The notes below the pieces were generated by a model that saw only the letters and a program-made list of their open reading frames with translations, was not told the origin of the DNA and did no database searches. A stretch of 64,000 nucleotides of DNA from Phoronis australis (taxonomy: Eukaryota; Phoronida; Phoronidae): assembly GCA_002633005.1 (NCBI GenBank), contig NMRA01000205.1, positions 357,273-421,272 of the forward strand. Direction: 5' to 3'. Of this stretch, positions 46,266 to 59,100 are shown one piece after another. The first letter of the stretch is position 1. Each line of letters starts with the position of its first letter. The position numbers and the translations under genes are program-made.

Positions 46266-47067
46266 GGAACAGCAAAGGGAAGGACGTGGAAGACTCGGAA
46301 TGTGCCGGTGCCCATAACAATCAAAAAATAATTGAACTAAGGGACGTGACACAGTCACTGACTCACCACTGCCCACGAATCCAAGTGTTCATGCAGTAAC
46401 AGGACAAACGTATTTGTATTCTCATACTTTGTGATTTATCAGTGTTCACATTACATATAAGTGAGGGTTTGTGATGATCTTACTATTAATAATAATAATT
46501 AATGTATGATGCTGTACAGATTTATGAACATAAATAATTATGAAATTGTGTAAACAACTTCACTGAGAAAATAAGAGTGTATAGGGAAACATGGGAAATT
46601 ATACACAGGCAAAATTATCTCCAAAGACAATTATGATCAATGTACTTGGCTGACCTCTTCCTCAGTGATGTAATTTTCCCCAGCAGGTGGCGTGGAAAAC
46701 AATGCATTGCACACTAGATTGATGAGAGGTGATGAGGTTGGTCTCCACGTTAGAACAGTACACAATGCATTGTTTTTCAAGCCACCCGCTGAGGAAAATG
46801 TCAGACATGATGTTTTCTGAGCTTGTGTTCAGAATGTTGCCACAAACAACTAATTGACAAATAGTGGGTAATTATATGTAACCTGACAACTCTGCAATAG
46901 TTATTCTTAACACATTTTAGTTGCTTTACTTATATTTTGACATTTTTTCAGTTTACCCAAGAACCAGTCTTGTTTTTAGGGTAAACATTGTTGAACAAAT
47001 GGTCTTGCAAGATCTTTAGACAGGCAATCACTCTGTCCTAGACGAAGACACACCCACCAACTGCCAA
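46266..47067. other. Spacer between two convergent genes
   Basis: About 800 bases that should hold the 3' UTRs of both the receptor and TRAPPC10. I saw no canonical AATAAA on the plus strand near the receptor stop. A 127-bp foldback occupies 46673-46799. Confidence 0.6.
46673..46799. repeat. Foldback with ~39-bp inverted arms
   Basis: The left arm runs ATTTTCCCCAGCAGGTGGCG then TGGAAAACAATGCATTGCAC. The reverse complement of the right arm runs ATTTTCCTCAGCGGGTGGCT then TGAAAAACAATGCATTGTG. The loop is about 48 bases. Transcribed from either gene it would form a long hairpin. It may be a MITE. Confidence 0.75.
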
Positions 47068-47192
47068 TCAAATAGTGACACTTAGAAGTTCTTTCTGGAG
47101 TACATGCACATTGCGTCCTCGGGTACTGTTGTATATTTGTCCATCACTAAACTCCTCATGTTCACCACCTGACGATTCACATTCTAATTTTG
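47068..47192 (-). CDS. TRAPPC10: TRAPPC10 last coding exon
   Basis: Phase-1 acceptor TTGGTTACAG. After an acidic stretch it reads QIYNSTRGRNVHVLQKELLS and VTI, then TGA at 47070-47068. This matches the vertebrate C-terminus pattern GQVFNSS..VLVI...VLEVSVT. Confidence 0.85.
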
Positions 47193-50100
47193 CTGTAACC
47201 AATAAAACAGAGAATTACTTCTAATCTACAAAAACTAAAATTTTTACTTTTAAATTACTTAACATGATTTGAAGCTACGTGATGAAACGTTATTAAATAA
47301 TTCAAACGACTCTTGAACATTCATCATCAACAAAATGAAAAAAGGACAATACAATGCAATATTCTCAATAATATTACTGTTCAAACTCTGTTAGCTCACA
47401 TGATACTTTTTGCTCATTACAAAAATCAACCTAAGAAATGCCCACGAAGTCAATAACACCATCTTCAATGACACGTGCCAGCAACAGAAAATTGATTTAA
47501 AGACAATGTTCAATAGGTTGTTTAATGTTAGTTTTGCTAAAAACTTTACCTGACGAGCATTTGAACATGTTGACAGCGGGTAGGCGGAGATAACCAGTTA
47601 CCAACGGCAACATGTTGATCGATATTAGACCATTGCCATTGGTGAGAGCAACAACCCCTGAAAAATTAACTGGAATGTGGAAGTCTAGAAAAAGAACCAG
47701 CAGCAACAGAGGTCAGACATTCTAACACCAGATATCCACTTCTTAGAACAGATTTCGGGTCAGTGATACAGCACTGACACATCCTAATTCATCACTAAAA
47801 ACCTTATCAGAAATAACTGTTTATTTCGCAAACTAATCTGACCTTAGATTACCACAATCACAATTTCACTAGAAAAATTTAGTTCCAATTATTGGCACAG
47901 CAGTCAAATCGAGAACCAATTCCTGTTTGGGGAGATTTTGTGAGAACCATTCCTGAGGCTACCCAGAATAGATTATAACAAATAAATGAATATCCTTACC
48001 TGTACGTTTTTCATCGCTAGCAATAGCCCAGCTACTCCTGTCTGGTGACACCTCATAGACCAGCTGGTCATGTGTACAGTTAATGTCCAGACTATCAATC
48101 TCTACTTCAAGTAGACACAAGTCTCCGACGCAACACTCCTCACCCGACTTGGGAGTGACATTACAGCGCACTTCATAGAGGGTCTAAACAAATGAATTAA
48201 GACTGTAGTTTGCACCCAGTTACAATGTTTAGAAGGCATTAGTCCATTGAAGAGAAAACATGACAAGTACAAATTGTGCGTTATTTTTCATACTGGACAA
48301 AATTGCATTCATTACCAATCATCAAGGTAGCCATTATCTGTTTAACCAGTAGGCAACCAGTCTGACAACATTTATTATGATTGTGTAATAATCTGAACAC
48401 AATGGATCAGAAAATGTGGCCAACTCCACCCATAGACTTGCTGCGAATAAGATGGCTACAGGTTTATCACACGCCAATTCATGACTCACAACAGCCAGTG
48501 GGTATTGCAGGGGGTTTGTCACGGAAAAACATAACGTTTTCTGCAACCATGGATCAGTGTAAGCCTATTTCTAAGATTTGGTACAAGCTCCAGCCTTGAG
48601 CAAAATAACTAATTTTCACCGTCCCTGACAGGAGAATTTTACCGTATTGCTAATAACAGAGAGAGGGGGAGAAGAAGAGGGGGGGAGGGAGCGGGAGAAA
48701 GATAATACATTTAACTTAAATTCAATTGGTACAGTACAACAGAAACAAAACAAAATATTCTTTAAATGGAATCTCATGGTTGAACCAGAGCAAATGGAAA
48801 TACATACATTATAGCTAGATAATGAGAAGTCAGTTGTGCATTCCCTAGCCTCTCCAGTGCCAGCTTCTTGATACTCGATACTAAACCAACAGGTCAGGTC
48901 AGGAGTCTCTGGGGTGTTGTTGACTAACTGCCACAGATACACTGCTGTTTGATCGATACTAACACACTGAAACAGGAAATGAGAATTTGAGACTAATTCA
49001 ACATGTCATGTAGTGTTGACCAACTGGTATATAGATTAACCATTGTTACTTCTGTTAGTTCTGGCATGCAAAATAAAATTACGCTATACTACACTATAGA
49101 TCATAGACAACGTAGTCGGAACTAGTAAACATTTTTTAAAAATTCCCAAAGGGGGTGCCACTTACTTTGTGTGCCAACATTGGAAAATTCTGGTACTTTC
49201 GTACAGCTACGCAGAAAACATTTTGGCACCAAAATGTTCTAAACATCTCCCTTCAGTAGGAATCTGAGTGTCTTGAGTATTTTTGGCAATTGTTCAGGAA
49301 GTATGATTGCAAAATTCAAGGTCTAATGACGCAGCAAACAACCATAATGAGCAGATGTATATGACCAACTAAAGTAATGCCCAAACTAGGCGCTGCTAAC
49401 GAATAAGGATGCCGCAATTTGCGTGCAAGATCAAATGTCTTGTGGATTGTAAATATACAGAGATGAGGGTTTACGTTCTATAATCTATAGCTACATTTAG
49501 AACCTTATGGTAAATATGAGTTTATTCTTCCTTAATGAAAATGATCTGCAACTGACTAAAAACATGAAAAACATTCAATTTATGCCATTCCAACAACATT
49601 CGGGTGCACTACCTGTATTCAGTAAAAATGCCACAATTCGGACACTATCAATCAGATAAAGATTCACAGCATATTTGGTCCAGTTTTTGCATTCGGCATC
49701 AAAGATTTGGCTTCTACTGGGTAAAATGTGTCCGCTGGAGCCAACTACTGCAAATTTTAGGAATAAAGATTTCACTGAATACATTCCGAAAAATGCATTG
49801 TTGATCCCTTTACTAAATAAATTGGTCATCAGGAAATCAGTGCTAGATGTCAGTTCAAGTATTTAAGTGAACATGGTTGCTACGGTAGTCTTCAAACAAG
49901 TCGACCATTTTTCTTGTCGAAAATCAACTTCAATTTTTTAAGCAACAAATTTTCGCTCATTTTCAAATGATTACATTGTTATTTTTCATTTGATGTGTTG
50001 TCGGTTTTGCCATAACTTTGATGAAGCCAGATGAAAGTTGTCGAATAACATTAACATTTTTGAAAACTACTGTTACAGTATCACGATAACACCAAAAACT

Positions 50101-53100
50101 GTTTCCTAATAAATAGCTAAATTGCAGAATAAACAGCAAGTCTCTTCAGAACACCTTACCAAAGTTTTGTCCAGTTTATTAAGAGAAACCACATCAATAT
50201 CGGGTGCTTTACTCGTCTCCAGGACGGGTTTTGTGAGCTCAAATGTTGAATTGCTGATGCCCTTCACAACAACTTGCAAGAATTTTCTATAAAATATCAA
50301 AAAACATGCCGGTAAGAATGAAAACATTACACTTCAGAGATGACAATCAGTTCCATCTGCACGCACTACAAGACACAGAAGTGTTTTCAACGTGCCTACC
50401 TGAGGCCCGCAGTATGCAGCTGGTGCCTCACTTGGAATGGCTGCTGCACAGTGACAGTTGGCTGGAAACTACAGCTGCACCAAGAACACATCACAGTGAT
50501 CTGAAATCCAATGTTGATAATGATAAGTTTACTTTAAAATTTACAGCATCCACCATCTGTCAAAATATCTTTTGATTTGGACCACTTGCAGTAATGAAAT
50601 TGGTCTCAAATTGCTCCTTAATCTGATGATTTCTGGGGGTAAAACAACTATAATATACTGTTCATTATTGCTTGAGAGCAGGATCAACAGGAGGGACATT
50701 TACAAGGTGAGTACAGTCAATGACCAAGTGCCAGTTTTTCCTCAAGCTCAACAACCACTACTTTTCTGACTCATAAAAAGCGTTATTGAAGCGCAGGTGG
50801 TTGAAATCAAAAGTTCATTTGATGAAAATCGTTGGGTTTATAACTGCTTTGACAAATGATATTTTACAAAATATATGTTTAATAAAACTGTTAACAAATA
50901 TCACAATCAGAGCCAACTAAACTGTTTTAGTGCAATATTTAGTGCACAGTACATGCCAAAAGTATTCAGAGAAAATGAACTGGAATTTCCTGTCATGACG
51001 GCTGAATGGAAGGTAAATCCATCATCAAACTAGCCTTCCCTCATGACCAAGATTTAAAAGGAATTAACACCTTAGTACTTATTACAAGTCATTGTTGCTG
51101 TTAACAAACAAAATTAGCTATCACCACAATTATGTAAAATGTATTTTATCTGCTTACATTCGTCATGTTTCGTACAAGACAGACAACTTATGCAGCTTGA
51201 GAAGACATAGGATTATTTACCTGGTAGTCGACGAACTGTAGTTCCAATTCAGTGACCTGAGCCAACACCTGGGCAAGAAGGCGCAGGGTCTGATAAGGTT
51301 GATTGCACTCCAGCTGGATCTCGCTGGACTGGGAGTCTGCCCACTTGATGTCAAGCCCCGGGGGTGAAGACAGACTGAGGACAGAGCCAGCGGGGATCTC
51401 GTAGCTTTGGGTGTAGAGTATCACCTCAATTTCTTGACTGATTCCAGCGACAAGGTAGTCTGAAAGTTAAACAGCAATCGTTTCTTAAACTCGTCAGTCA
51501 AATGATATTAAACAAATATCTGCATCAGCTATAAACCCACCTTCATTCAACAAATTGACTTTTGATTTAAACTACTTTCAGTACAAGACCAAAGTAACAA
51601 GATAAAACACCATTCTCCCATCACGATGGCTTATTCTGTTTACAGAAAAAAAATGGTTATAGAATACTACTCTTACAACAGTGGATGAATTCGCTTCCTG
51701 CCAAGCCATCATGACGGGAATTCCATGTTATTTTTTCTGTTAACTTTTCACTTGTACTGCATCGCTACAAAACTGGTGTCAACATAGTCCCTACTGAGGC
51801 TAGAGGTGATTTCTAAGTTTGGGAAGAGCTACAAGACTCGTGCCTGCTTTAGACTTTGGTCAGCAAGTTGGCTTAATTGCATGTCAAATTCTTTATGTGC
51901 GAAGCATAGTGTCAATGAAAAACGAACAGTCAGCCCAGAAACCACCAGAAAAAAATCAGGGCTTGGAATGACCAATGACAAAAAAGAGGAAAATTTTCCA
52001 GGTGTCCAAAAATAAATAGGCTTGTGTGATAGAAATATTTTTGTGTATATTGTAGAATTTAACTGAAATGCATGTTTTAGCGTGTCTGAATAAAGTCAAA
52101 ATAATGATAAACAAAGAGACGAAAAAAGAGGAAGCTGGAAATCAAATAAGAGGAAATCGAAATCAAAAAAGAGGAAAATTTGAAGCCCTGAAAAATTGAG
52201 ATCAGTTTTAAGGCTGTAAATGGTCTAAATATTCAAAAGTTTATTGTTTGAAGGAAGGTGCGTTTAGAGCAGCTTTAAGTGGTAATGGTCGGATACAACG
52301 CGGTGCCCGAAATTTGAGAACCAGTTTTTGTCCACTGAATAACGGACATCAACTGGTTCTCAAAATGTGGGCATGTTATATCCAACTATAGCCACTTTAA
52401 CAAATGACAAATTAAACTATAAATTTTAAAGCACCCACACAAAATTAGTGAATATCAAGTTCTTTTTAAATAAAAGGTTTTCTTGGATTATCATGTTACT
52501 GTAAATGCTCAATTTGCACTTGTGAACTTTATTCAATTGATTTTATCACGTATGGAGGAAAGCATATGAGCAATGGATTGTGGGAAATCAAGCCATTCAG
52601 AAGTGGACAAAACATACTAGTTGTCGTCATCAAGGGGCATGAGGGCTCGATATCCTATAAATCTTCTGAGATGTGTATACATCAGTTACATATATCAATT
52701 CACGTCAAGTCTCAACAGAATTCAGATTTTCAAGATATCAGTTACAACTAACAGTACTTAGTCGCCAAACAGCAAAAAAAATAAATTAAGCTACTTAAGC
52801 TCATAAAATTGATCTCATATTCCTTATCATGGTAAGACTTGCATTAAAACAAGAACATTTTAAAACAATCATTGACTCAAGAAAACACATTGGATTTTGT
52901 CGGGGTTGGCCAACCCTAAAATGTCAAGTTTAAAAATGGCCTTGAACGTATTGCCTGCGACTTGCGTTGCCAGCTCATTCAGTAACAAGTTAAGATTGGA
53001 TGACCGTGGTAGTGTGTTTGAAGCCCAACACATTCCATTAAGAATTGAACATTGATAGCTAAACAGTGACAAAATGCCCCTTAAACAAAAGGAGGAACTA

Positions 53101-56100
53101 AAGTGTAACGTACCTCTGTTGTCATTAAACTTCAACTCTATGCTCGGCTCTACAATATTGACGTCAAAGTTGACACCCTTCGGCAGACGGGTCTGTATAA
53201 AGTCCAGACCACCCAGGGAGACACACAACTGACCGCTGGTGAAACTGCCCTCACTTTCAGCCTGGATGAGGCAAAACATGATCTGAAGTACACTCCATTA
53301 ATTTTTCACATCTTGTAGAACGTTTACAGTTAAAGCTCTAGTACGCACCAGAGGAAATTAGACAACATACCGTTTCCCAGTCATGACTGGTAATGACTAG
53401 TCATGACTGGTCATTACCAGTCACGATGAGTCATTCTTACAACTCTGATTTCGATATCTGCTTTGCTCAGCCTTCATGACTGAAAATAACAGGGTTATTG
53501 TCGTTTGAAGTGGGACAACTACTATGTCACTACTGATCCTATAAGATATCATCTTCAAGCAGAGCTCTGCATCAGAAATTCTTGTTTAAATTGATCATAT
53601 CGTGTTCAAAATATGGCTCAGCGTAGCTAAACATTTAAAATGTCAGAGCATTTCACTGATCATGCATTCAAATGCAGCTTAATGTGGGACTAGATTTAAA
53701 TCTAAATTACACAAGTTTAACCATGAGATACATAATGTTTATAAATGTACCTCCGTATCTAGCCAGCCAGCTAGCTGTATGAAGACTGTCGTCAAAATAC
53801 AGCTAGGTACCACTGTGTGTATTTCTTCCGTAGACCCCGAAATTGTACGCAGCCTGGGTAGTCGTCACCGCGCCGTGAAACTTGTATCAAAATGTAAAGC
53901 TAAAGACCGGATGGATGCATGCAAAATCTGGGAATCAACCGACACTCACCTTGCCTATTACAGCCGTTTAATTGAAAAACAATGCANNNNNNNNNNNNNN
54001 NNNNNNNNNNNNNNNNNNNNNNNNNNNNNNNNNNNNNNNNNNNNNNNNNNNNNNNNNNNNNNNNNNNNNNNNNNNNNNNNNNNNNNNNNNNNNNNNNNNN
54101 NNNNNNNNNNNNNNNNNNNNNNNNNNNNNNNNNNNNNNNNNNNNNNNNNNNNNNNNNNNNNNNNNNNNNNNNNNNNAAATTGATCTCATATTCCTTATCA
54201 TGGTAAGACTTGCATTAAAACAAGAACATTTTAAAACAATCATTGACTCAAGAAAACACATTGGATTTTGTCGGGGTTGGCCAACCCTAAAATGTCAAGT
54301 TTAAAAATGGCCTTGAACGTATTGCCTGTGACTTGCGTTGCCAGCTCATTCAGTAACAAGTTAAGATTGGATGACCGTGGTAGTGTGTTTGAAGCCCAAC
54401 ACATTCCATTAAGAATTGAACATTGATAGCTAAACAGTGACAAAATGCCCCTTAAACAAAAGGAGGAACTAAAGTGTAACGTACCTCTGTTGTCATTAAA
54501 CTTCAACTCTATGCTCGGCTCTACAATATTGACGTCAAAGTTGACACCCTTCGGCAGACGCGTCTGTATAAAGTCCAGACCACCCAGGGAGACACACAAC
54601 TGACCGCTGGTGAAACTGCCCTCACTTTCAGCCTGGATGAGGCAAAACATGATCTGAAGTACACTCCGTTAATTTTTCACATCTCGTAGAACGTTTACAG
54701 TTAAAGCTCTAGTACGCACAAGAGGAAATTAGACAACATACCGTTTCCCAGTCATGACTGGTAATGACTAGTCATGACCGGTCATTACCAGTCACGATGA
54801 GTCATTCTTACAACTCTGATTTCGATACCTGCTTTGCTCAGCCTTCATGACTGAAAATAACAGGGTTATTGTCGTTTGAAGTGGGACAACTACTATGTCA
54901 TTACTCATCCTATAAGATATCATCTTCAAGTAGAGCTCTGCATCAGAAATTCTTGTTTAAATTGATCATATCGTGTTCAAAATATGGCTCAATGTAGCTA
55001 AACATTTAAAATGTCAGAGCATTTCACTGATCATGCATTCAAATGCAGTTTAATGTGGGACTAGATTTAAATCTAAATTACAGAAGTTTAATCATGAGAT
55101 ACATAATGTTCATAAATGTACCTCCGTATATCGCGCCAGCCAGCTAGCTGTATGAAGACTGTCGTCAAAATACAGCTAGGTACCACTGTGTGTATTTCTT
55201 CCGTAGACCCCGAAATTGTACGCAGCCAGGGTAGTCGTCACCGCGCCGTGAAACTTGTATCAAAATGTAAAGCTAAAGACCGGATGGATGCACGCAAAAT
55301 CTGGGAATCAACCGATACTCACCTAGCCAGTTACAGCCGTTTAAGTGAAAAACAATGCAATAAACGTCTTTATCTTGCGTAACTCTCCACCTTTTCTAAC
55401 AATGAAACATATGTCATCGTTTTGAAAACAGTACGCTCGTGTCACGCGCACGTGCCATTTCCTAAATTTTTGAGACAACTTCGGAGAAGCAAAATTTGTT
55501 CTGAAATTTATTTTTTCGGTATCGAAATTCTAAAAACTTGTAATGAAGTTAAACCAGTTCCAATAATTTGTTGTGATGTGTACGCAAGCTTGTGAAAGAA
55601 CAGCAGTTGATGGAAGTATCGGCGAAAAAAGAAACTGGCCGATAGGTGATGCAATATTTCATGGCGCCGAAAGCCGTCGCTAAAGATCGCTCCACAACTT
55701 TAGCAGCAGAATAACGGTAGAACGCCATTTTTTACAACTCTGTTAATTAATTTTGTTTACTCAAGGAAGACTGTAGTTTTTAATTTTGTGTCAGATTTTA
55801 TCTCACCACTTTTTTACCCACATCAGTGCAAAGCTGTATATTTATATACAGCTGTATAAATATACAGCTTTGTACCAAGGCTACTCCGTATCAAGAGACC
55901 CAAGTTTAGACATCAGTCTCAAGTACATACCATAGATTGTTTCGCGTGACATGGAATTAATACAAGGCTTATGTACAGATATCAGTACATATCCCTGATG
56001 AGTGTAAACAGGCTCAAAACAGTAAACAGCTTCATTGGTAAGGTACAGGATATAACAAAGAATGGTTTTCTTTAACCTCCCAGAATAAATCACCTCAGAT

Positions 56101-59100
56101 CTTTGCCCAGTTTCCGGTGAGAAGTTAAAAAGAGCCATTGTTCACTACCAGACATCAATGGACACCATTTACCACCTCACTGCGTACAAATACTGCTCTG
56201 TGTGAAAAGACTCGCATTCAAATATCAAGAGATATCATTGATCACACTAGCCATTATGTTCAATAGTGCTCACTATGACGAGGTTCACATTGAGATATCA
56301 CCTCTAGCACTTACTTTTGTGATAAGCTTCAGATGGTTCATTCCACTATTGAGCGTTACATCCGGTAATCGGAAGCAGTTGTTAGACTCTTCCTTCTTGA
56401 TTTCCCGGTCCACCATGAAAGCCTGACCACTTTCGGCCCGCCTTAGGACGGCGTGCGCATTATTGCACACAAAGGACACACTAGACAGTTGCTTGTCTGT
56501 TGAAAACTGCGTCTTTATCTGTAAGTCTATCTGTGAAATGTCTAACTCGTGTTCGTGCGATTCCACGTAATCCATACTATTGATACTAGATACACTCGAA
56601 TGGCGATCTCTAAATTTTGGTCGCTGTCCGCTATAATCTGTGTTTACGACAAGAGTTACGTCCTCACACTGAATGTTGCCGGGCAGAGAACAGACTAGGT
56701 CGAGGTCTACTTGGATATCTTGACCAAGTATGAAAGGTCCTTTAGTGGCCAAACTGAGACAAGACACGATAAAGGCTGGTTGAAGCTTCACACGAACTGG
56801 GCTATCTGAAATTGTAAGGAAAATGCAATAACTTAAAAACTTATCCTGGCTTTAATTGATTCTGTGAAGTTGATGTACTTTAAGTTGACTGTAAGGTGCT
56901 GCACAGGTATTGTTAACCTTCTGGAATTAAATCCCATCTTTTGAAAACTTATGTCAACTAAATATTCAAGTAAGTTTTCTGAAGTCTAAAAACAGACAGA
57001 TGGCCTGATGCCTTCTGCAGTGCACCAGGCGTGCTTAGGCCACACAATTGGGCCCACTGCACCGATCACCTGATTAAGACTCAAGGGGATTCCTCACCAT
57101 GAGAAGACTAGAATGGAATACAAAGTGTATGGTTGATAATGGTAAGAACATAATTATTAATATAAAGACACAGAATGCATATCTCAGACAATAATATAAA
57201 CACACAGCATGCATATCTCAGACAATGCAATTTTATTCCATATCAGCAACACGACTCACCTTCATTTCTGCTGGCAATAGCCATCATCTCATCACAATAT
57301 AGTTGTCTCTTCTCTACTGGAAGAACCTTACTGGCCGCGATGTAGGTACATGACCGTAGGTAGCGCTGCGTGTTGTTCAGCATTGACTGACATTCAGCCA
57401 GAAGTAACCACGAGTGATCAGCCAATAGCGTCCATCTCTCCTGATGATAGGTCTTAACAGCGTCCAATAAGAACGGTTCAGCTTTATTGGGTTTTCCCAG
57501 AAGCCTTGAGAGAAGAGTGTAAATTAGTCAGATTACTGGGGTTTCACTTAAAGCCCAATAAGTTCACGTTCTTTCAAAGAAACCACATTTCGATAAAGAC
57601 CACTTTCTGACATGTAAATGGACTCAACTTGTTTTTACTCAGATTTTAATTTTTTTTTCTTCATTCAAAGATATTTTTTGTCATTTAGCATTATACTTAC
57701 ATGTAAAATTTGGCCATAGCTTGTCCAATAAGACGAGCTGAACGTATTCGACCAATGTATTTGAATGTGCCCATCGCTAATTCGGCAATTTCCTAAAACA
57801 AAATCAACTGAACATTAACCCAATCCTCTCTCAATACAAAAGTCATTGGAAACCATTTACAGAAGCCTTGACAGTTATCACGTTCACATTGTGCTCTAGT
57901 TCCAACCACAATTAGAGACCGGCACTAATGATCTGCATCAAAGTTATGACGACAAACAGTAAAAGATCAACTTTGTCAATCATTGACTCCACGGTCACAT
58001 CAGCACCACAGACATGGCTAATATTGGAGAACTAATATTCATTAATTTCACCATACCTGCTCCCCCAGCTTCTATTGGAAACCTGACTTGTTATAGAAGC
58101 TTTAAGGAGGACAAAACAGACCAAGTCACTGAGTGAGTGCTTGATACAAGACAGGTTCCTTAGTTGAAAAAGACATGAGCAGTAGCTTCTACAGACGAAT
58201 AAACGAGAATCTGTTTATCTCTGGTTGGGTTCCAACCAATACAACACAATCTTTAAAATAGCAAATGTTTCTAATAGTAGCTGATGCTCACCAAATAATG
58301 TTTTTCAAACATCTGCTTGGAGGACATTGCTTCTCTCAGTTTCACCATGGCCTGTGAGTCACACTTAGATCGTTCCATTCCTGTCAGAAGGGTGACCACG
58401 GTCTGTAGTTCGTGTGAGGATGTGTCTACGCCAGGCATCAGACCACATAAGTTACCAAGGTCATCCAGCTGTGAAGAAAATAAAACTTGTTGGTTCCTCA
58501 ACCAAGGTGTAAAGCAACTGTGTTGAAAAATGAAATTTGAGACTGCTTTAATCTGTAACAAGATGTCACTTGCGCTGAGTCTCTGTATATTTCGGGATCA
58601 ATTTCTATCTCCAGATGAGATGCTTTGTGGAATTAATTCAGTCTTGAAACCTGGGTGGTTCCAGGGTTTTGAAAACCATATAAGCATTTAAGATTTCACA
58701 CTGCTGGAATGCATAGAATTGACTTGACAAAAATGTTGATTTCTTGTAACAGCTATAGTTGGGCATTACAAAATAAAATAAACAATAACAAATTTGACAT
58801 AACACACAATTAGTTGTGGGTAAAATAACTGAATAATTTTCATACTTCTATAATATGCCAGCCATAATAGCGGATAAGATGTTCAATTCCAGACAAAAAT
58901 AACCACCAAAAGTGTCCCCTTTTCATATTCCAAGGTGAATGTCCACAACATTCCCTAACACTGTCTTGTAGCAAAACATGCTATGCAACAAAGTTTGAAC
59001 ACGCCTAAGGATTACTTTGGTTAAAAAATGAAAGAAACATTTCAATTTTTGCTATAAGTTATGCCCTAAATTCTTGAGATATTACCACACATACCTTTTT

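Larger units (their letters stand above)
52806..53986. repeat. Left copy of a ~1.18-kb duplication flanking the assembly gap
   Basis: It matches 54177-55359 almost base for base, with scattered SNPs and one 2-bp indel (CCGTATCTAGCC versus CCGTATATCGCGCC). It includes the TRAPPC10 exon and intronic DNA on both sides. Confidence 0.93.

Noticed and set aside
53779-54304. Open frames running through the N gap
   Set aside because: They are artefacts of unknown bases being read as open codons.
55881-56138. 85-codon minus-strand frame in a TRAPPC10 intron
   Set aside because: Flanking TRAPPC10 exons join in phase without it, and its sequence does not match the protein.
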